Part shown: piece by piece, positions 47,197-58,706 of the stretch
How the letters are laid out: the number at the start of each line of letters is the position of its first letter
Numbering within the stretch: position 1 is the first letter of the stretch
Source: Malus domestica
Lineage: Eukaryota > Streptophyta > Magnoliopsida > Rosales > Rosaceae
Length of the DNA stretch: 64,000 bases
Reading direction: 5' to 3'
Assembly (NCBI RefSeq): GCF_042453785.1
Contig: NC_091674.1
Span: 28,159,501-28,223,500 of the forward strand
Program-made: the position numbers and the translations under genes
Notes under the pieces: model-generated
Databases searched by the model: none
Seen by the model: only the letters and a program-made list of their open reading frames with translations
What the model was told of the DNA's origin: nothing

Positions 47197-49429
47197 AGGC
47201 TAGGTAGAGAACCACTTATTTTATTTGCTCATTATTTTTTGAACATGGTGGATCCTTAACAAACCAAACCCAATCTTCTGCATGTTTAATTATTACAGCA
47301 CCAAATTATCTGTGATTTTACCATCTCCCATTTGGCTCAGTTTACATGGATTAAAAATTTGCAGTAGAAAAGAGTTTTTTTTTTTTTTTGGAAAGCTGCA
47401 GTAGAAAAGAGTTTGGTCAACAATTTTAACCTCTATATTTCCACTTTTTCCATGATAAAAATAAATGCTAATAACACTTTACACACTTAAGAATTGAGGT
47501 GATTTTTAAAATGCATTGTGAGATTTTAGTTTTCTTGCATTACTCTTTAAATTTTGAAATTGTATAAGTTAACAACTTTTAAATATTTGAACGTCTAAAT
47601 ATTTGTTTAATTGATGATTTTTTTGGTCAATATGGTGCAAATGTTGTTTACGACGTGTCTCGCAATTATGGGTTTTATACTCCCCATGTCATCAATTTAA
47701 TGAAATATTCAAACAATTCATGAGACAAAAAGAATAAATTAATACAATTTCAAAATATTAGAGAGCAATGTGAGAAAAATAAAACAGCAATATGAGAAAA
47801 TTAAAACGAATGAGGATCCGGTGTCCGTTCATCGTATATTGTGCGATCATTTTTCATCAGATACTATTTGTATTTAATTTTAAATAAAAATATTTAAAAT
47901 AATTTCTGATTACATGATGTACGATAAATTAACACGATGTGAATATCTCCGACATCCTCACAAAAAGAATCCGAAAGAATCCTCATTCAATTAAAACCTC
48001 GTTGCCTATTTTAAAAACCACTCAAAATATAACAAGTGTGAAATGTATTTAGCCCTAAAACTAAAGCTGATATTGACTTAGAAAAGTAGGTTTTGGCATG
48101 TTGGGAGTAATAGTCAAAGCCCCCGCTCTCACTTATCCTCTATTTTAGTTCTCTTTTATAATACCATTCAAAGTCATCCAAGTTGTATAGAAATTGAGGG
48201 GGAAAATGTACCTATGTGTTAGGGACGGATAACTATTATTATTGAAAGAAATGTTGAATTCACTTAAATTAATTACTATTTTTTTGGTAAATAAATATAT
48301 TGAAGAGAAAAAAATTAAAGAGCTGTAGCCAAAAAAAAAAAAAAAAAAAACAGAAAACAACTGTCAACAATGCTACACCAAAACAGCAACAACAAACACT
48401 AACTATTCATAAGTTAAGTTTCGGCAATCTAAGCCTAAGTTTCGGCAATCCTTCATTGCAGATGATTGCTATAGAGGTTTTGTCTTTATTAATCACTTCA
48501 AACATACAAGCTAGCCAAAATTTTAGGATAAGTTTTAGCAATCTAAGCCTAAGTTTCAGCAATGTAAGCCTAATTACTATTAAATATAGTGTGTAAACAA
48601 TATTAGTTTTCGAGTTATCCACAAGTGTTGATTACATTTTTTCTATTAGTGAAATATTATATTATTTGCAAATGTAGTTCGAATTCTTAGAATATCACTG
48701 CTTAGCTTTCAATTCACATTTGATCATCAAATGAAATGTGAATGACTTATTCTCAACCAATGTATACTATGCGTCGAACTTTACTTATAGTAATTATATC
48801 TTTTACTCTTAGTTATTCATGGATGAGAATTCTCTCTGAATCTTCTTTGTGAGGATCTTCACATCCTAACTGTACATTGTAGTTCGTGCAGTCAGTTTTT
48901 GTCAGGTACTATTCGTGTTTAATTTTAAATAAAAATTTCAAAATGAATTCTAATTGCACAATGTATAATGAACAAATAAGATGTAAAAATTTCTAAAATT
49001 CCCACGATTTAAATCCGAATGAAATCCAAATTCTTTATCCGCAAGAGTTTGCATCTTCAATCTTGGAGTTGAAGCTTTTTAAGCCTAAAAAGTTAGAAAG
49101 AAGTCAAAAAGCAGAACATCAGTGTACAATGTATGCTTCAAATACACTTTATGAGATCAATTGGGAGTTAGGACACGTGTAGGGGCACTAAAGTGAAGGT
49201 CCAAATGAGAATACTAGAGAGAAGAAAAATCAAAGTGTATGCCTCCCTTTCTCCTAACTTATTCTAACATTTTAAATTTAAATGCTTAGTGCAAAAAGCA
49301 TATGACATTTTACCGCATTAGCAAAATGCATTTATGTTTATACATTTAAATGCGGATTCAATTTTTATTAATTTTTCGTCCTGAACAACCAATAATTTAA
49401 CTCATTAACATCATCATTTGTAAAAACAG
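47197..49429. other. Intergenic, with a small AAGTTTCGGCAAT repeat cluster
   Basis: AT-rich DNA. 48415-48575 contains about five copies of a motif close to CTAAGCCTAAGTTTCGGCAA, two pairs in tandem. An A-run is at 48330-48349. The last 5 bases, 49425-49429 (AACAG), are the left target duplication of the Tat element. Confidence 0.5.
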
Positions 49430-49942
49430 TGTTTGTACCATACTTGACCAATCCCGAAACTACCGAGCACCGGCCAGCGCTATACTGTCAAGGACCCAGA
49501 AGAGTTCCCCTTCGACCAGGAGGCCAATCACTACTCGACACGTGTCAAGATTAGAAGCCAATCAGAGCGCAGCACGTGTCGACATCAAGAACCAATCATA
49601 ACATGACACATGTCAATGTGACAAAGCTACAAGTTTTTCTATAAATAGGGGTCATTCCCCCACAATATGGCCTAATGCCATTTTGTGTTAAATCATTCAC
49701 AAGAACTCACTAAATTGAGAGCTTGATCCTTTGTACTTGTGTAAGCCCTTCACTACTAATAAGAACTCCTCTACTCCGTGGACGTAGCCAATCTAGGTGA
49801 ACCACGTACATCCTGTGTTTGCTTCTCTGTCTCTATTCATTTACGTACTTATCCTCACTAGTGACCGAAGCAACCAAGCGAAGGTCACAAAACCTGACAC
49901 TTTCTGTTGTACCAAAGTCTTCGCTGATTTTGTGCATCAACA
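49430..49942 (+). repeat. 5' LTR of the Tat element
   Basis: 513 bp. CTATAAATAGG at 49639-49649 is the TATA box for the element transcript. ACACGTGTC motifs (G-box-like) occur in the upstream half. The LTR ends at CATCAACA before the primer site. Confidence 0.95.
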
Positions 49943-50049
49943 TTTGGCGCCGTCTGTGGGAAACGACACTTATTCCTACTCTCTTCAGCTGTGTCAAGCT
50001 GGTTTCTATCATTCGTACACTTTCTTTTGATCAGGCATCCCTCTCCAAC

Positions 50050-53000
50050 ATGGGAAGCGAAGGAAGCCACAGCACACAGAATGACACCCCCCTTGCACAT
50101 AGTGCGAAACAACGAAAGAAGGAAGGAAAACGAGTTCTTCTTCAAGCTAAAGTCGATGAGTTGGAAGCTCAGAACAACAAGATAGCAATGAGGAATGAGG
50201 TCCTCCAGGAGCAATATGAGAAGCTCTTCGAGACACTCCACGAAGCTAGGCAAGCTCAGACACGCGAGCTTGTTGCCCCCGTGGAAGTCAACCATCAACT
50301 GGGTGCCCTCCAACATGGAGGGTCACATGCATTCGACATAGATATCCCTGATAGGGAACAGATTACCCCTCGACTTGATAATCAACATGAGGCTTCTCTT
50401 AACCCAGTTGCTTCGACCCGAACCATGAGAAGTGGAGGGAGACACCTCTTTGCTGAAGGGGCAGAAGGATCGAAAGCCGTCTTTTGCGATTGTCGGGATT
50501 TCCTGAAGCAACGTCGAGAGAATTCCATCCATATAAGCTCAAAGATCAATGACCCAAGGATTTCTGAGAGACTCGGTCCCCTGCCACGGCCCGAGCCGGC
50601 CACCAATTTGGGGAAGGGGCAACAAGTCCTAGAGAGACATGAGGGTACAGGGGACTCAGAGGTGTTCCGACAGACATACCCTGGAAGCCAGTACAACGAG
50701 TCCAGGGAAAAATCACATGCCCTTGATCAAACCTTCCTAATTCCAAGAGGAGATGGAGATTTACGAAAGAAAGCTCCAGTGGCACATAACTCCTCTCAGG
50801 ACCCCCTTGTCCTACAACTTATTGAGGAAGTAAACAAGTTGAAGGCTGAACGTCAGGCTGAAATACCTGACTGGAACCAACCCAGGCCTGGCCCTCTTAC
50901 AAGGAGGATCCTCAACACCCCCCTTCAAGCAAAGACAAAGCAAAAGCTTGGCTTGCAACTTTATACTGGAAAAGAGGACCCGATTGAGCACCTTAACCTC
51001 TTTGAGTCCACCATGGCATACCGGATGCACACCGACGAAGAGCGATGTCTTCTCTTCCCCTCCACCCTCTCTGGCGGAGCTCTAAATTGGTATTGTCGTC
51101 TTACACCTGAGACGGTAGACTCATTTGAGGAATTGAGGAAACTATTTGTTTCCCAACACATTTTCCAAACCGATCGCTTGCACTCTGCAGATGACCTGTA
51201 CACTATCCGCCAGAAGCCAGACGAGTCATTACGTATGTATGCTGGCCGCTTCAGCCATGAATACTCTCGGTGTGCCGAGGCAGACGACAAGACTGCCCTT
51301 AAAGCCTTCACGGCAGGCCTACGTGATTGTTTCTTTAAATACATGATCAATGCCAATACTTGGAAGACTTACTCTGAGGTGATGGCGCATGCTTATAACC
51401 ATGCCTCCGCCGAGGCAAAGACATATCAGGAGAAACCCCCTACAACCATCCTTTATCAACAAGTGGGAGGTGGAAGCCAGACTCACCTAAATGAGAAGAC
51501 CTCGACTTTCCAAACAGCAGTGGCACCTCCCCATGCCTTGCATAATGCTTCGCCGAATCAACAGACATATCAATTTCAAGGCAAGAGGAAGGATTTCCAT
51601 CCTCACCACTCTCATTTCAGTAAAAAGAGTAAGGGACACTATCCCGATAACCAAGGGTATCGCCACAATAACGCTCGCCCCCAGGCAGTCAATGCAGTGG
51701 GTCAAACCCGCGTCAAGATACCCCCTACCCCAAGGTATGAGACATACACGCCCTTGAATGCCACATGCGCGGCCATTTACCCCAGCATAGCTCACCTGAT
51801 ACCAAAGCCAAAGCCGAGGCACCCAGATTACACGCCCCCGAATAACGCGGGCATGTTTTGTTGCTACCATGAGCATAACGGCCATGATAGCGAGAAATGT
51901 ATCATCCTCCGTGATCGTATTGAAGCTTTGGCACGAGAAGGAAAAATTGATCAATTCCTCCTTCACCCTCAAAGGGATAACCGTAACCAACGCCAGGTGA
52001 ATGTCATATATTCCATAAGCGGCGGCACACCCATATCTGAATCTTCCAATAGGGCCATGAAAAACAGTGAACGAATTCTGAGGCCTGGTCACCAAGTGTT
52101 TCACGTGGAAGACATCAGGGGAGGGAAGTATCAAAAGCCTAACTGGGATCCGATATGTTTCTACCCTGAGGAAGAAAGAGGCATCATCTACCCTCATAAC
52201 GACCCATTGATCGTGGAGGCTCACATAGCCAATTTTGATGTTCGACGAATCCTCGTAGACACAGGGGCTTCGGTCAATATCATGTTTGCCGAAGCTTTCA
52301 GGGCACTCAGTGTAGCTGAACACTTGCTCGATCGCTCGATTTCTCCTCTGATAAGCTTCTCCGGTGATATCGTGCAACCCTTAGGGAGCATACATTTACC
52401 CTTTACTATTGGTACAGGCCCTTACACGGCTACCATTACCACTAACTTCCTAGTGGTTGACTGCCCAACGGCATACAATGTCATCTTTGGGCGCACAGGC
52501 ATCAATGATCTCAAGGCTATGGTATCCACGCATATGCTGTTGATGAAATTTCCAACCCCCCATGGCAACGGCTACATCAGAGGAGATCAGCTTAGTGCAC
52601 GATCATGTTACAACACTTCAGTTAAGCAACAACACTTGCCCGGACCCAAGGAAACCCTGTCTGTACATGACCAAGTCACAAAGACCAGCCTAGATGAAGC
52701 GAACTTGGATCTTCCTGATAGCAACAATCAACCCGATGATCCTCGAGATGACTCTTTCACCCAGCAAGCCCAACCTGCTGAAGAGTTGGAGAAGGTACCT
52801 ATCTCAAGAGATTATCCAGATCGCATGGTGAAGATTGGCACCACATTGTCACCACCCCTTCGGTTAGCATTGATATCTTTTTTGAAAGAGAACACTGAAG
52901 TCTTCGCCTGGTCATACGAGGACATGCCAGGCATCTCTCCCGATGTCATCTGTCATCGTTTGAGTATTGACCCCAAGATCAAGCCGGTGAGACAGAAGCG

Positions 53001-56000
53001 AAGATCTTATGACGCTGAACGATACGAGGCAATGAAAGCAGAAGTTGAAAAACTCAAAGGCATAGGCTTTGTCCGCGAAGTCAATTACCCCACATGGGTA
53101 GCAAATGTGGTCCTTGTTAAGAAAAATCTGACCAAAGAAAGTCTTTTGCTTCAAAAGGTCTTGTGGAGAATGTGTGTTGACTACACCGACCTAAACAAAG
53201 GGTGTCCGAAAGATAGCTTCCCTCTTCCTCTTATTGACAGACTTATAGACTCTACTGCCGGGTGTGAACTCCTGAGCTTCATGGATGCTTACTCAGGATA
53301 CAACCAAATCCTCATGAACCCTTCGGATCAAGAACACACAGCCTTCACTACCGACAGAGGACTATACTGCTACAAAGTCATGCCTTTCGGCCTAAAGAAT
53401 GCAGGAGCGACTTATCAGAGACTAGTCAACTCAATGTTCGCCGAGCAGATTGGGAAGAGCATGGAAGTTTACGTTGATGATATGTTAGTCAAGAGCAAAC
53501 ATGCTGACCAACACATCACCAACCTATATGAAACTTTCACTATTTTGAAGAGGTATCGAATGAGGTTAAACCTCAACAAATGTGCCTTCGGCGTAGGCTC
53601 TGGCAAATTCTTAGGTTTCATGATTAGCCAACGAGGCATTGAAGCTAATCCCGAGAAGATCAAAGCAATCCTCGACATGAAGGAACCGGTAACTTCAAAG
53701 GACATCCAGAGCCTTACTGGCAAGGTGGCAGCCTTAACCAGGTTCATTTCTAAGGCCACAGACAAATGTGCTCCCTTTTTTAAAGCACTTAAGGGAAGTA
53801 GGAAGTACATTACATGGACTGATGAATGTGCCGAGGCATTCAAAAACCTCAAGGAGTACATGAGTAAAGCCCCTCTACTCTCCAAGCCCGAGGTAGGAGA
53901 CATTCTCATTATCTACCTATCGGTATCAGCTTCAACCGTAAGTTCCGTTCTCATTCGAAAAGATGGGAATATTGAGCGACCTGTCTACTACGCTAGCAAA
54001 GCCTTACAAGATGCGGAGACACGGTACTCTAACATTGAGAAATTGGCTCTGGCATTGGTCATGTCTGCTCGAAAACTCCGCCCTTACTTCCAAGCGCACT
54101 CCATCATCGTGCTTACCAATTATCCTCTTCGACAGATACTCCAAAGTCCTGACACTTCAGGGCGAATGATCAAATGGGCAATAGCGTTGGGTGAGTTTGA
54201 CATCTCCTACCAACCAAAGCCAGCTGAGAAGGGCCAAGCAGTAGCAGATTTCATCGCCGACTTCACATATCCTGTTGACATTGCTTCTACACCTGAAGCA
54301 GTAGCTTCATTACCATCGGAAGCTCAGAAAGTAGAATCAACGACCTCAGCATGGAGTCTGTATGTTGATGGCTCATCCAACCAACAGGGCTGTGGAGCGG
54401 GACTAGTCTTGACTACGCCCGACAAAGTAGCAATGGAGTATGCTCTTCGTTTCAAATTCAAGGCATCAAACAATGAGGCCGAGTATGAAGCCCTTCTAGC
54501 AGGATTACGTTTGGCCAAACACCTCGGGGTTAAACAAATTGATATTTTCAGTGACTCCCAATTAGTGGTCAACCAGGTTACCAACAACTTTGATGCTAAG
54601 GACAGCTCCATGGCAGCATATCTTGCGCAAACACAACTTTTGCTCAAGCACTTCCACTACCAGATCACCCAAGTTCCTCGAGCGGCAAACAGTCATGCAG
54701 ACGCCCTGGCTCGCCTCGCCTCAGCTGTGGAAGACAAGATTGGAAGAAAAATTCATGTCGAACTATTGGCAACACCAAGCACCATGGCCGCAGAAGTATG
54801 CAACTTACAACAGGGGGATAGTTGGATCACCCCGATCTATAATTTCCTTGCTCATGGCACCCTCCCAAATGATAAAGTCCAGGCTAAGCAAATTCGATAC
54901 AAGTCTACCCGCTACCTGATCATCAATGATCAACTCTATAAGCGAGGTTTTAGCCTGCCATACTTAAGGTGTCTTACGCCTGCCGAGGCGGAAATCGTCC
55001 TTCGGGAAATACATGAGGGAGTCTGTGGAGATCATGCTGGATTTCGGTCCCTAGCACACAAGACTTTTCGCCAAGGATATTACTGGCCAACACTCCACCA
55101 GGATGCCATCAAAGTATCCCGCTCATGTGATAAATGTCAACGATATGCGACTATTCCTCATTCCCCTCCAGAGCCTCTTACTCCTATGATCAGCCCTTGG
55201 CCCTTCGCCCAGTGGGGACTTGATTTGATCGGCCCAATGCCGGCAGGGAAGGGCAAAGTCTGTTACGCAGTCGTTGCAGTGGACTACTTCACAAAGTGGG
55301 CCGAAATAGAACCCTTGGCAACCATTACTGAGGCAAAGATAGAAGACTTCGTGTGGAAGAACATCCTTTGTAGATTCGGCATTCCCAATGCGATAGTCAC
55401 TGACAATGGGCGACAGTTTGACAACAAGAAGTTCAGGTTGTTCTGCTCTAAGTTCAACATCAACTTATGCTTTGCCTCTCCAGCTCATCCCCAGTCTAAT
55501 GGACAAGTTGAGGCCATCAACAAAATAATCAAGCGCACTTTGAAAACCAGCTTGGACAAAGCTAAAGGCTGTTGGCCAGAATTTGTACCCCAAGTTCTTT
55601 GGTCATATCGCACTTCATATCGGACTTCAACAGGAGAAACTCCATTCTCACTTGCCTTTGGCACAGAGGCGGTTGTCCCTGTTGAGCTCGAGCAAGCAAC
55701 ATTCCGAGTCCAGAACTACATTCAAAGTGAAAATGACAAACAACTCACCCTCAACTTGGATTTAGTCGAGGAACACAGAAACCAAGCTCACTTGAGGAAT
55801 GTCGCCTACAAGCAGCGCATCTCCAACTATTATGACTCTAGGGTCAAGCCTCGTTCTTTCAAAATAGGAGACTGGGTCTTAAAGAAAAGATTACTCTGCG
55901 ACAGAGTCCCGAGTGAAGGCACACTTAGTCCAAACTGGGATGGACCGTATGAAGTCATTGGCATCAGTCGCCCTGGCTCTTACACACTTAGAAGCTCCGA

Positions 56001-56058
56001 TGGCAAGACCCTTGGCCATCCATGGAACGCTGATCACTTGAAGTACTACTACAAATAG
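50050..56058 (+). CDS. Tat-element Gag-Pol polyprotein
   Basis: The 2002-residue frame starts at the first ATG past the LTR and primer site (MGSEGSHSTQN). Order: an N-terminal coiled coil; the Gag capsid domain (about 50940-51400, with GGALNWYCRLTPETVDSFEE); a variant zinc knuckle (CYHEHNGHDSEKC, about 51863-51901); protease DTG at 52258-52266; reverse transcriptase with YVDD at 53470-53481; a weak first RNase H (about 53810-54200); an archaeal-type RNase H (LYVDGSSNQQGCGAG, from 54358); and an integrase with an HHCC finger (HEGVCGDHAGF...CDKC, 55010-55140) and a DDE core (GLDLIGPM, TDNGRQF, NGQVEAIN). Gag and Pol are in one frame with no chromodomain, as in non-chromovirus Tat elements. Frame intact. 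Confidence 0.95.
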   Translation: MGSEGSHSTQNDTPLAHSAKQRKKEGKRVLLQAKVDELEAQNNKIAMRNEVLQEQYEKLFETLHEARQAQTRELVAPVEVNHQLGALQHGGSHAFDIDIPDREQITPRLDNQHEASLNPVASTRTMRSGGRHLFAEGAEGSKAVFCDCRDFLKQRRENSIHISSKINDPRISERLGPLPRPEPATNLGKGQQVLERHEGTGDSEVFRQTYPGSQYNESREKSHALDQTFLIPRGDGDLRKKAPVAHNSSQDPLVLQLIEEVNKLKAERQAEIPDWNQPRPGPLTRRILNTPLQAKTKQKLGLQLYTGKEDPIEHLNLFESTMAYRMHTDEERCLLFPSTLSGGALNWYCRLTPETVDSFEELRKLFVSQHIFQTDRLHSADDLYTIRQKPDESLRMYAGRFSHEYSRCAEADDKTALKAFTAGLRDCFFKYMINANTWKTYSEVMAHAYNHASAEAKTYQEKPPTTILYQQVGGGSQTHLNEKTSTFQTAVAPPHALHNASPNQQTYQFQGKRKDFHPHHSHFSKKSKGHYPDNQGYRHNNARPQAVNAVGQTRVKIPPTPRYETYTPLNATCAAIYPSIAHLIPKPKPRHPDYTPPNNAGMFCCYHEHNGHDSEKCIILRDRIEALAREGKIDQFLLHPQRDNRNQRQVNVIYSISGGTPISESSNRAMKNSERILRPGHQVFHVEDIRGGKYQKPNWDPICFYPEEERGIIYPHNDPLIVEAHIANFDVRRILVDTGASVNIMFAEAFRALSVAEHLLDRSISPLISFSGDIVQPLGSIHLPFTIGTGPYTATITTNFLVVDCPTAYNVIFGRTGINDLKAMVSTHMLLMKFPTPHGNGYIRGDQLSARSCYNTSVKQQHLPGPKETLSVHDQVTKTSLDEANLDLPDSNNQPDDPRDDSFTQQAQPAEELEKVPISRDYPDRMVKIGTTLSPPLRLALISFLKENTEVFAWSYEDMPGISPDVICHRLSIDPKIKPVRQKRRSYDAERYEAMKAEVEKLKGIGFVREVNYPTWVANVVLVKKNLTKESLLLQKVLWRMCVDYTDLNKGCPKDSFPLPLIDRLIDSTAGCELLSFMDAYSGYNQILMNPSDQEHTAFTTDRGLYCYKVMPFGLKNAGATYQRLVNSMFAEQIGKSMEVYVDDMLVKSKHADQHITNLYETFTILKRYRMRLNLNKCAFGVGSGKFLGFMISQRGIEANPEKIKAILDMKEPVTSKDIQSLTGKVAALTRFISKATDKCAPFFKALKGSRKYITWTDECAEAFKNLKEYMSKAPLLSKPEVGDILIIYLSVSASTVSSVLIRKDGNIERPVYYASKALQDAETRYSNIEKLALALVMSARKLRPYFQAHSIIVLTNYPLRQILQSPDTSGRMIKWAIALGEFDISYQPKPAEKGQAVADFIADFTYPVDIASTPEAVASLPSEAQKVESTTSAWSLYVDGSSNQQGCGAGLVLTTPDKVAMEYALRFKFKASNNEAEYEALLAGLRLAKHLGVKQIDIFSDSQLVVNQVTNNFDAKDSSMAAYLAQTQLLLKHFHYQITQVPRAANSHADALARLASAVEDKIGRKIHVELLATPSTMAAEVCNLQQGDSWITPIYNFLAHGTLPNDKVQAKQIRYKSTRYLIINDQLYKRGFSLPYLRCLTPAEAEIVLREIHEGVCGDHAGFRSLAHKTFRQGYYWPTLHQDAIKVSRSCDKCQRYATIPHSPPEPLTPMISPWPFAQWGLDLIGPMPAGKGKVCYAVVAVDYFTKWAEIEPLATITEAKIEDFVWKNILCRFGIPNAIVTDNGRQFDNKKFRLFCSKFNINLCFASPAHPQSNGQVEAINKIIKRTLKTSLDKAKGCWPEFVPQVLWSYRTSYRTSTGETPFSLAFGTEAVVPVELEQATFRVQNYIQSENDKQLTLNLDLVEEHRNQAHLRNVAYKQRISNYYDSRVKPRSFKIGDWVLKKRLLCDRVPSEGTLSPNWDGPYEVIGISRPGSYTLRSSDGKTLGHPWNADHLKYYYK

Positions 56059-56265
56059 ACTCACGATGTACAAGTGTTGAGCTATAGCCGTTTGGCATCC
56101 TATGTAATGAAGGCCATTTGGCAATGAATTCAATAAAGAGGTAATTTAGCCAACTCAGCCCTCACTCTTTTACATTCATAGCAAGCGATGCCGGAACCCT
56201 TCTCAATCAGAAAGCAATCTGTCTTCCACAGTCACTATAAAACAAGCAAATGAAGACCGTGTCAA

Positions 56266-56269
56266 GCGC

Positions 56270-56304
<35 letters not shown>

Positions 56305-56700
56305 AACTTCATCCAAAAAGCTTCACCCGAAAAGCTTCACCTCCAAAGCTTCACCCACAAAGCTTCACCGAAAAAGCTTCACCCAAAAAGCTTCACCATC
56401 AAAGCTTCACCTAAAAAGCTTCACCCAAAAAGCTTCACCTAAAAAGCTTTACCCAAAAAGCTTCACCATCAAAGCTTCACCTAAAAAAGCTTCACCCAAA
56501 AAGCTTCACCCGAAAAGCTTCACCTAAGAAGCTTCACCCAAAAAGCTTCACCCGAAAAGCTTCACCTAAAAAGCTTCACCCACAAAGCTTCACCTAAAAA
56601 GCTTCACCCAACAAGCTTCACCCGAAAAGCTTCACCTCCAAAGCTTCACCCACAAAGCTTCAACACCAAAGCTTCACCTACAAAGCTTCAACACAAAACC
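56266..56700. repeat. AAGCTTCACC minisatellite in the 3' region
   Basis: A poly(A) run (56271-56302) is followed by about 30 units of 13-14 bases, consensus AAAAGCTTCACC(C/T), each holding a HindIII site. Units vary at the first two or three bases (ACAAAGCTTCACC, CGAAAAGCTTCACC). It lies between pol and the 181-bp array. Confidence 0.95.
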
Positions 56701-57267
56701 TTGCTCCAAATAAACAAATTTTGTTCACAAAACCCAAGATGCCCTTGAACTTGTACAAAAACACTTGGGTAAACATAAACATTTTTTGTTTTACACCCAC
56801 AAGGGCCCAAAATTTTCCTTCTTATTTATTCACTTATATATGTTCCCAAACATATTATAATAGATCCAACAACAAGCCAAAGTCCCAAATTTCATAATGG
56901 ACAAAGGTACAAGCAATTCATCAATAATGAAGGTGCTACAAAAATTGGAATCTGCCCCAAAATAGAAATCCAACCCAAGAGACTTTTTCTCTCTCTCCCT
57001 CTTCCGCCTCCTTTCATCTATCAAATTTCTGCAACCTCTGCTCTTCTCCAATGGAGCTGAATTTTGGACACCCTATAGTTCTTGAGCATATGAACAACTT
57101 TCAAGAAGGAACCATTTCTGTTTGAGCGACGGAAATTAAAGTGTTGAAGCTCCAAACATGATAGTCGGCTTCTTGCAGATTTCGAAGCTGTTGTGATGTT
57201 TCGAAGATCTGGAAATATTTAACCGTTAGTTCATCCTGAATTTTTGATATGTTATGAAAGAGTCGAT

Positions 57268-57990
57268 GAGGAACAACTTCAATGAAGAAAGCATACCGAT
57301 CTGAACAAGAGAAAATGGAGTTTCGAAGCTCACAACAAATCTGACGGGTTGACAGACAAATAATAACCAGTCATTCATCATACCTGAATTTCTTGAGTTA
57401 TACAGCTCCGAGGGATCTCAAATTTGGATATGTTGTAGTTCACAAGCTGAGGAACAACTTCAATGAAGAAAGCATACCGATCTGAACAAGAGAAAATGGA
57501 GTTTCGAAGCTCACAACAAATCTGACGGGTTGACAGAAAAATAATAACCAGTCATTCATCATACCTGAGTTGCTTGAGTTATACAGCTCCGAGGGATCTC
57601 AAATTTGGATATGTTGTAGTTCACAAGCTGAGGAACAACTTCAATGAAGAAAGCATACCGATCTGAACAAGAGAAAATGGAGTTTCGAAGCTCACAACAA
57701 ATCTGACGGGTTGACAGAAAAATAATAACCAGTCATTCATCATACCTGAGTTTCTTGAGTTATACAGCTCCGAGGGATCTCAAATTTGGATATGTTGTAG
57801 TTCACAAGCTGAGGAACAACTTCAATGAAGAAAGCATGCTGATCTGAGCAAGAGAAAATAGAGTTTCAAAGCTCACAACAAATCTGACGGGTTGACAGAC
57901 AAATGATAAACAGTCACTCATCATACCTGGATTTCTGGAGTTGTACTGCTCCGATGGCTCTCCAATTTGGATATGTTGTAGTTAAGGAAT
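57268..57990. repeat. 181-bp tandem repeat array (about four units) in the Tat 3' region
   Basis: Units start at GAGGAACAACTTCAATGAAG and include CAACAAATCTGACGGGTTGA and TATACAGCTCCGAGGGATCT. The spacing is exactly 181 bases between successive copies of AATTTGGATATGTTGTAGTT (57421, 57602, 57783). The first three units are nearly identical, the last is more diverged, and a half unit precedes the array (57100-57260). The period is in the range of plant satellite monomers. Confidence 0.95.
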
Positions 57991-58094
57991 TAACGAACAA
58001 CTTTCATGAAGACAACTTTGTGATTCGACCTACAGATGATGGTGTTATGTTGAAAAACAATTCCGGTTGTTAGGGGAAATGAAAAACAATTCCA

Positions 58095-58200
58095 CCAAAG
58101 AAACATCATTATGATGTTTCATCATTATGGTGTTTTCATCATTATGATGCTTTCATCATTGTGATGCTTCCATCATTGTGATGCTTCCATTATGATGTTA
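58095..58200. repeat. ATCATTATGATG short tandem array
   Basis: About six units of 15-18 bases built on TTTCATCATTATGATG(C/T), slightly degenerate. This is the third tandem array of the same 3' region. Confidence 0.85.
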
Positions 58201-58378
58201 ATGCACCAACGGTTACACCTTCTGCAATTCCACTTATTCGGGCCTAGCAACCTTCATCAACAAAATCTATGAAGAAAAAGTCCGGGGCTACCACTTAGAA
58301 AACAAAAGAATGAAGTTTTGGTACTTACGGCATGGACTATTAGCAAGACACCTCATTCGTCAACTCCCTCGACTAGAG

Positions 58379-58505
58379 ACTTGGGGGACTCCCACCATAT
58401 GCTACTACGCCTTGGTACTCAAAAGTTCGTGACTACTCAGTGACTTGGATTTTTCAAGTCTCCAACCGAGAAGTTTTCCTCACTCGGGAAATTAAGGGAA
58501 CACTA
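58379..58505 (+). repeat. Internal copy of the PPT-proximal block
   Basis: GACTTGGGGGACTCCCAC..., TACTCAAAAGTTCGTGACTA and CACTCGGGAAATTAAGGGAA match in order the segments before the 3' LTR (61289-61330 and 61465-61557). The matching segments include the purine tract itself. The element thus has a second, internal polypurine-like site about 3 kb upstream of the true one. Confidence 0.8.
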
Positions 58506-58706
58506 CCTCAAACTACATGCTTCACTCACAAAGCTTCAACAATACAGGTTTCAACAAAAGCAAAAATTCAAAGAACTTTATGAAGAAGGCTTTGGTGTAT
58601 TTAACACAATATGTTGAAATGAAGCAAAGCTTATTTATTAATATTTTCGATAAGCCACAAATATGTACATATACATGAGTCAAAATAAACAAACAAAAGG
58701 GAGCCT

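Noticed and set aside
51487-52377. Minus-strand open frame of 296 codons inside the Tat element
   Set aside because: It is opposite Gag and protease coding sequence and has no motif; a shadow frame, unlike the separate antisense ORF at 58707-59381.
56303-56700. Regular AAGCTTCACC repeats resembling a CRISPR-like array
   Set aside because: Units are contiguous with no unique spacers, and the array lies in a plant retrotransposon; it is a minisatellite.
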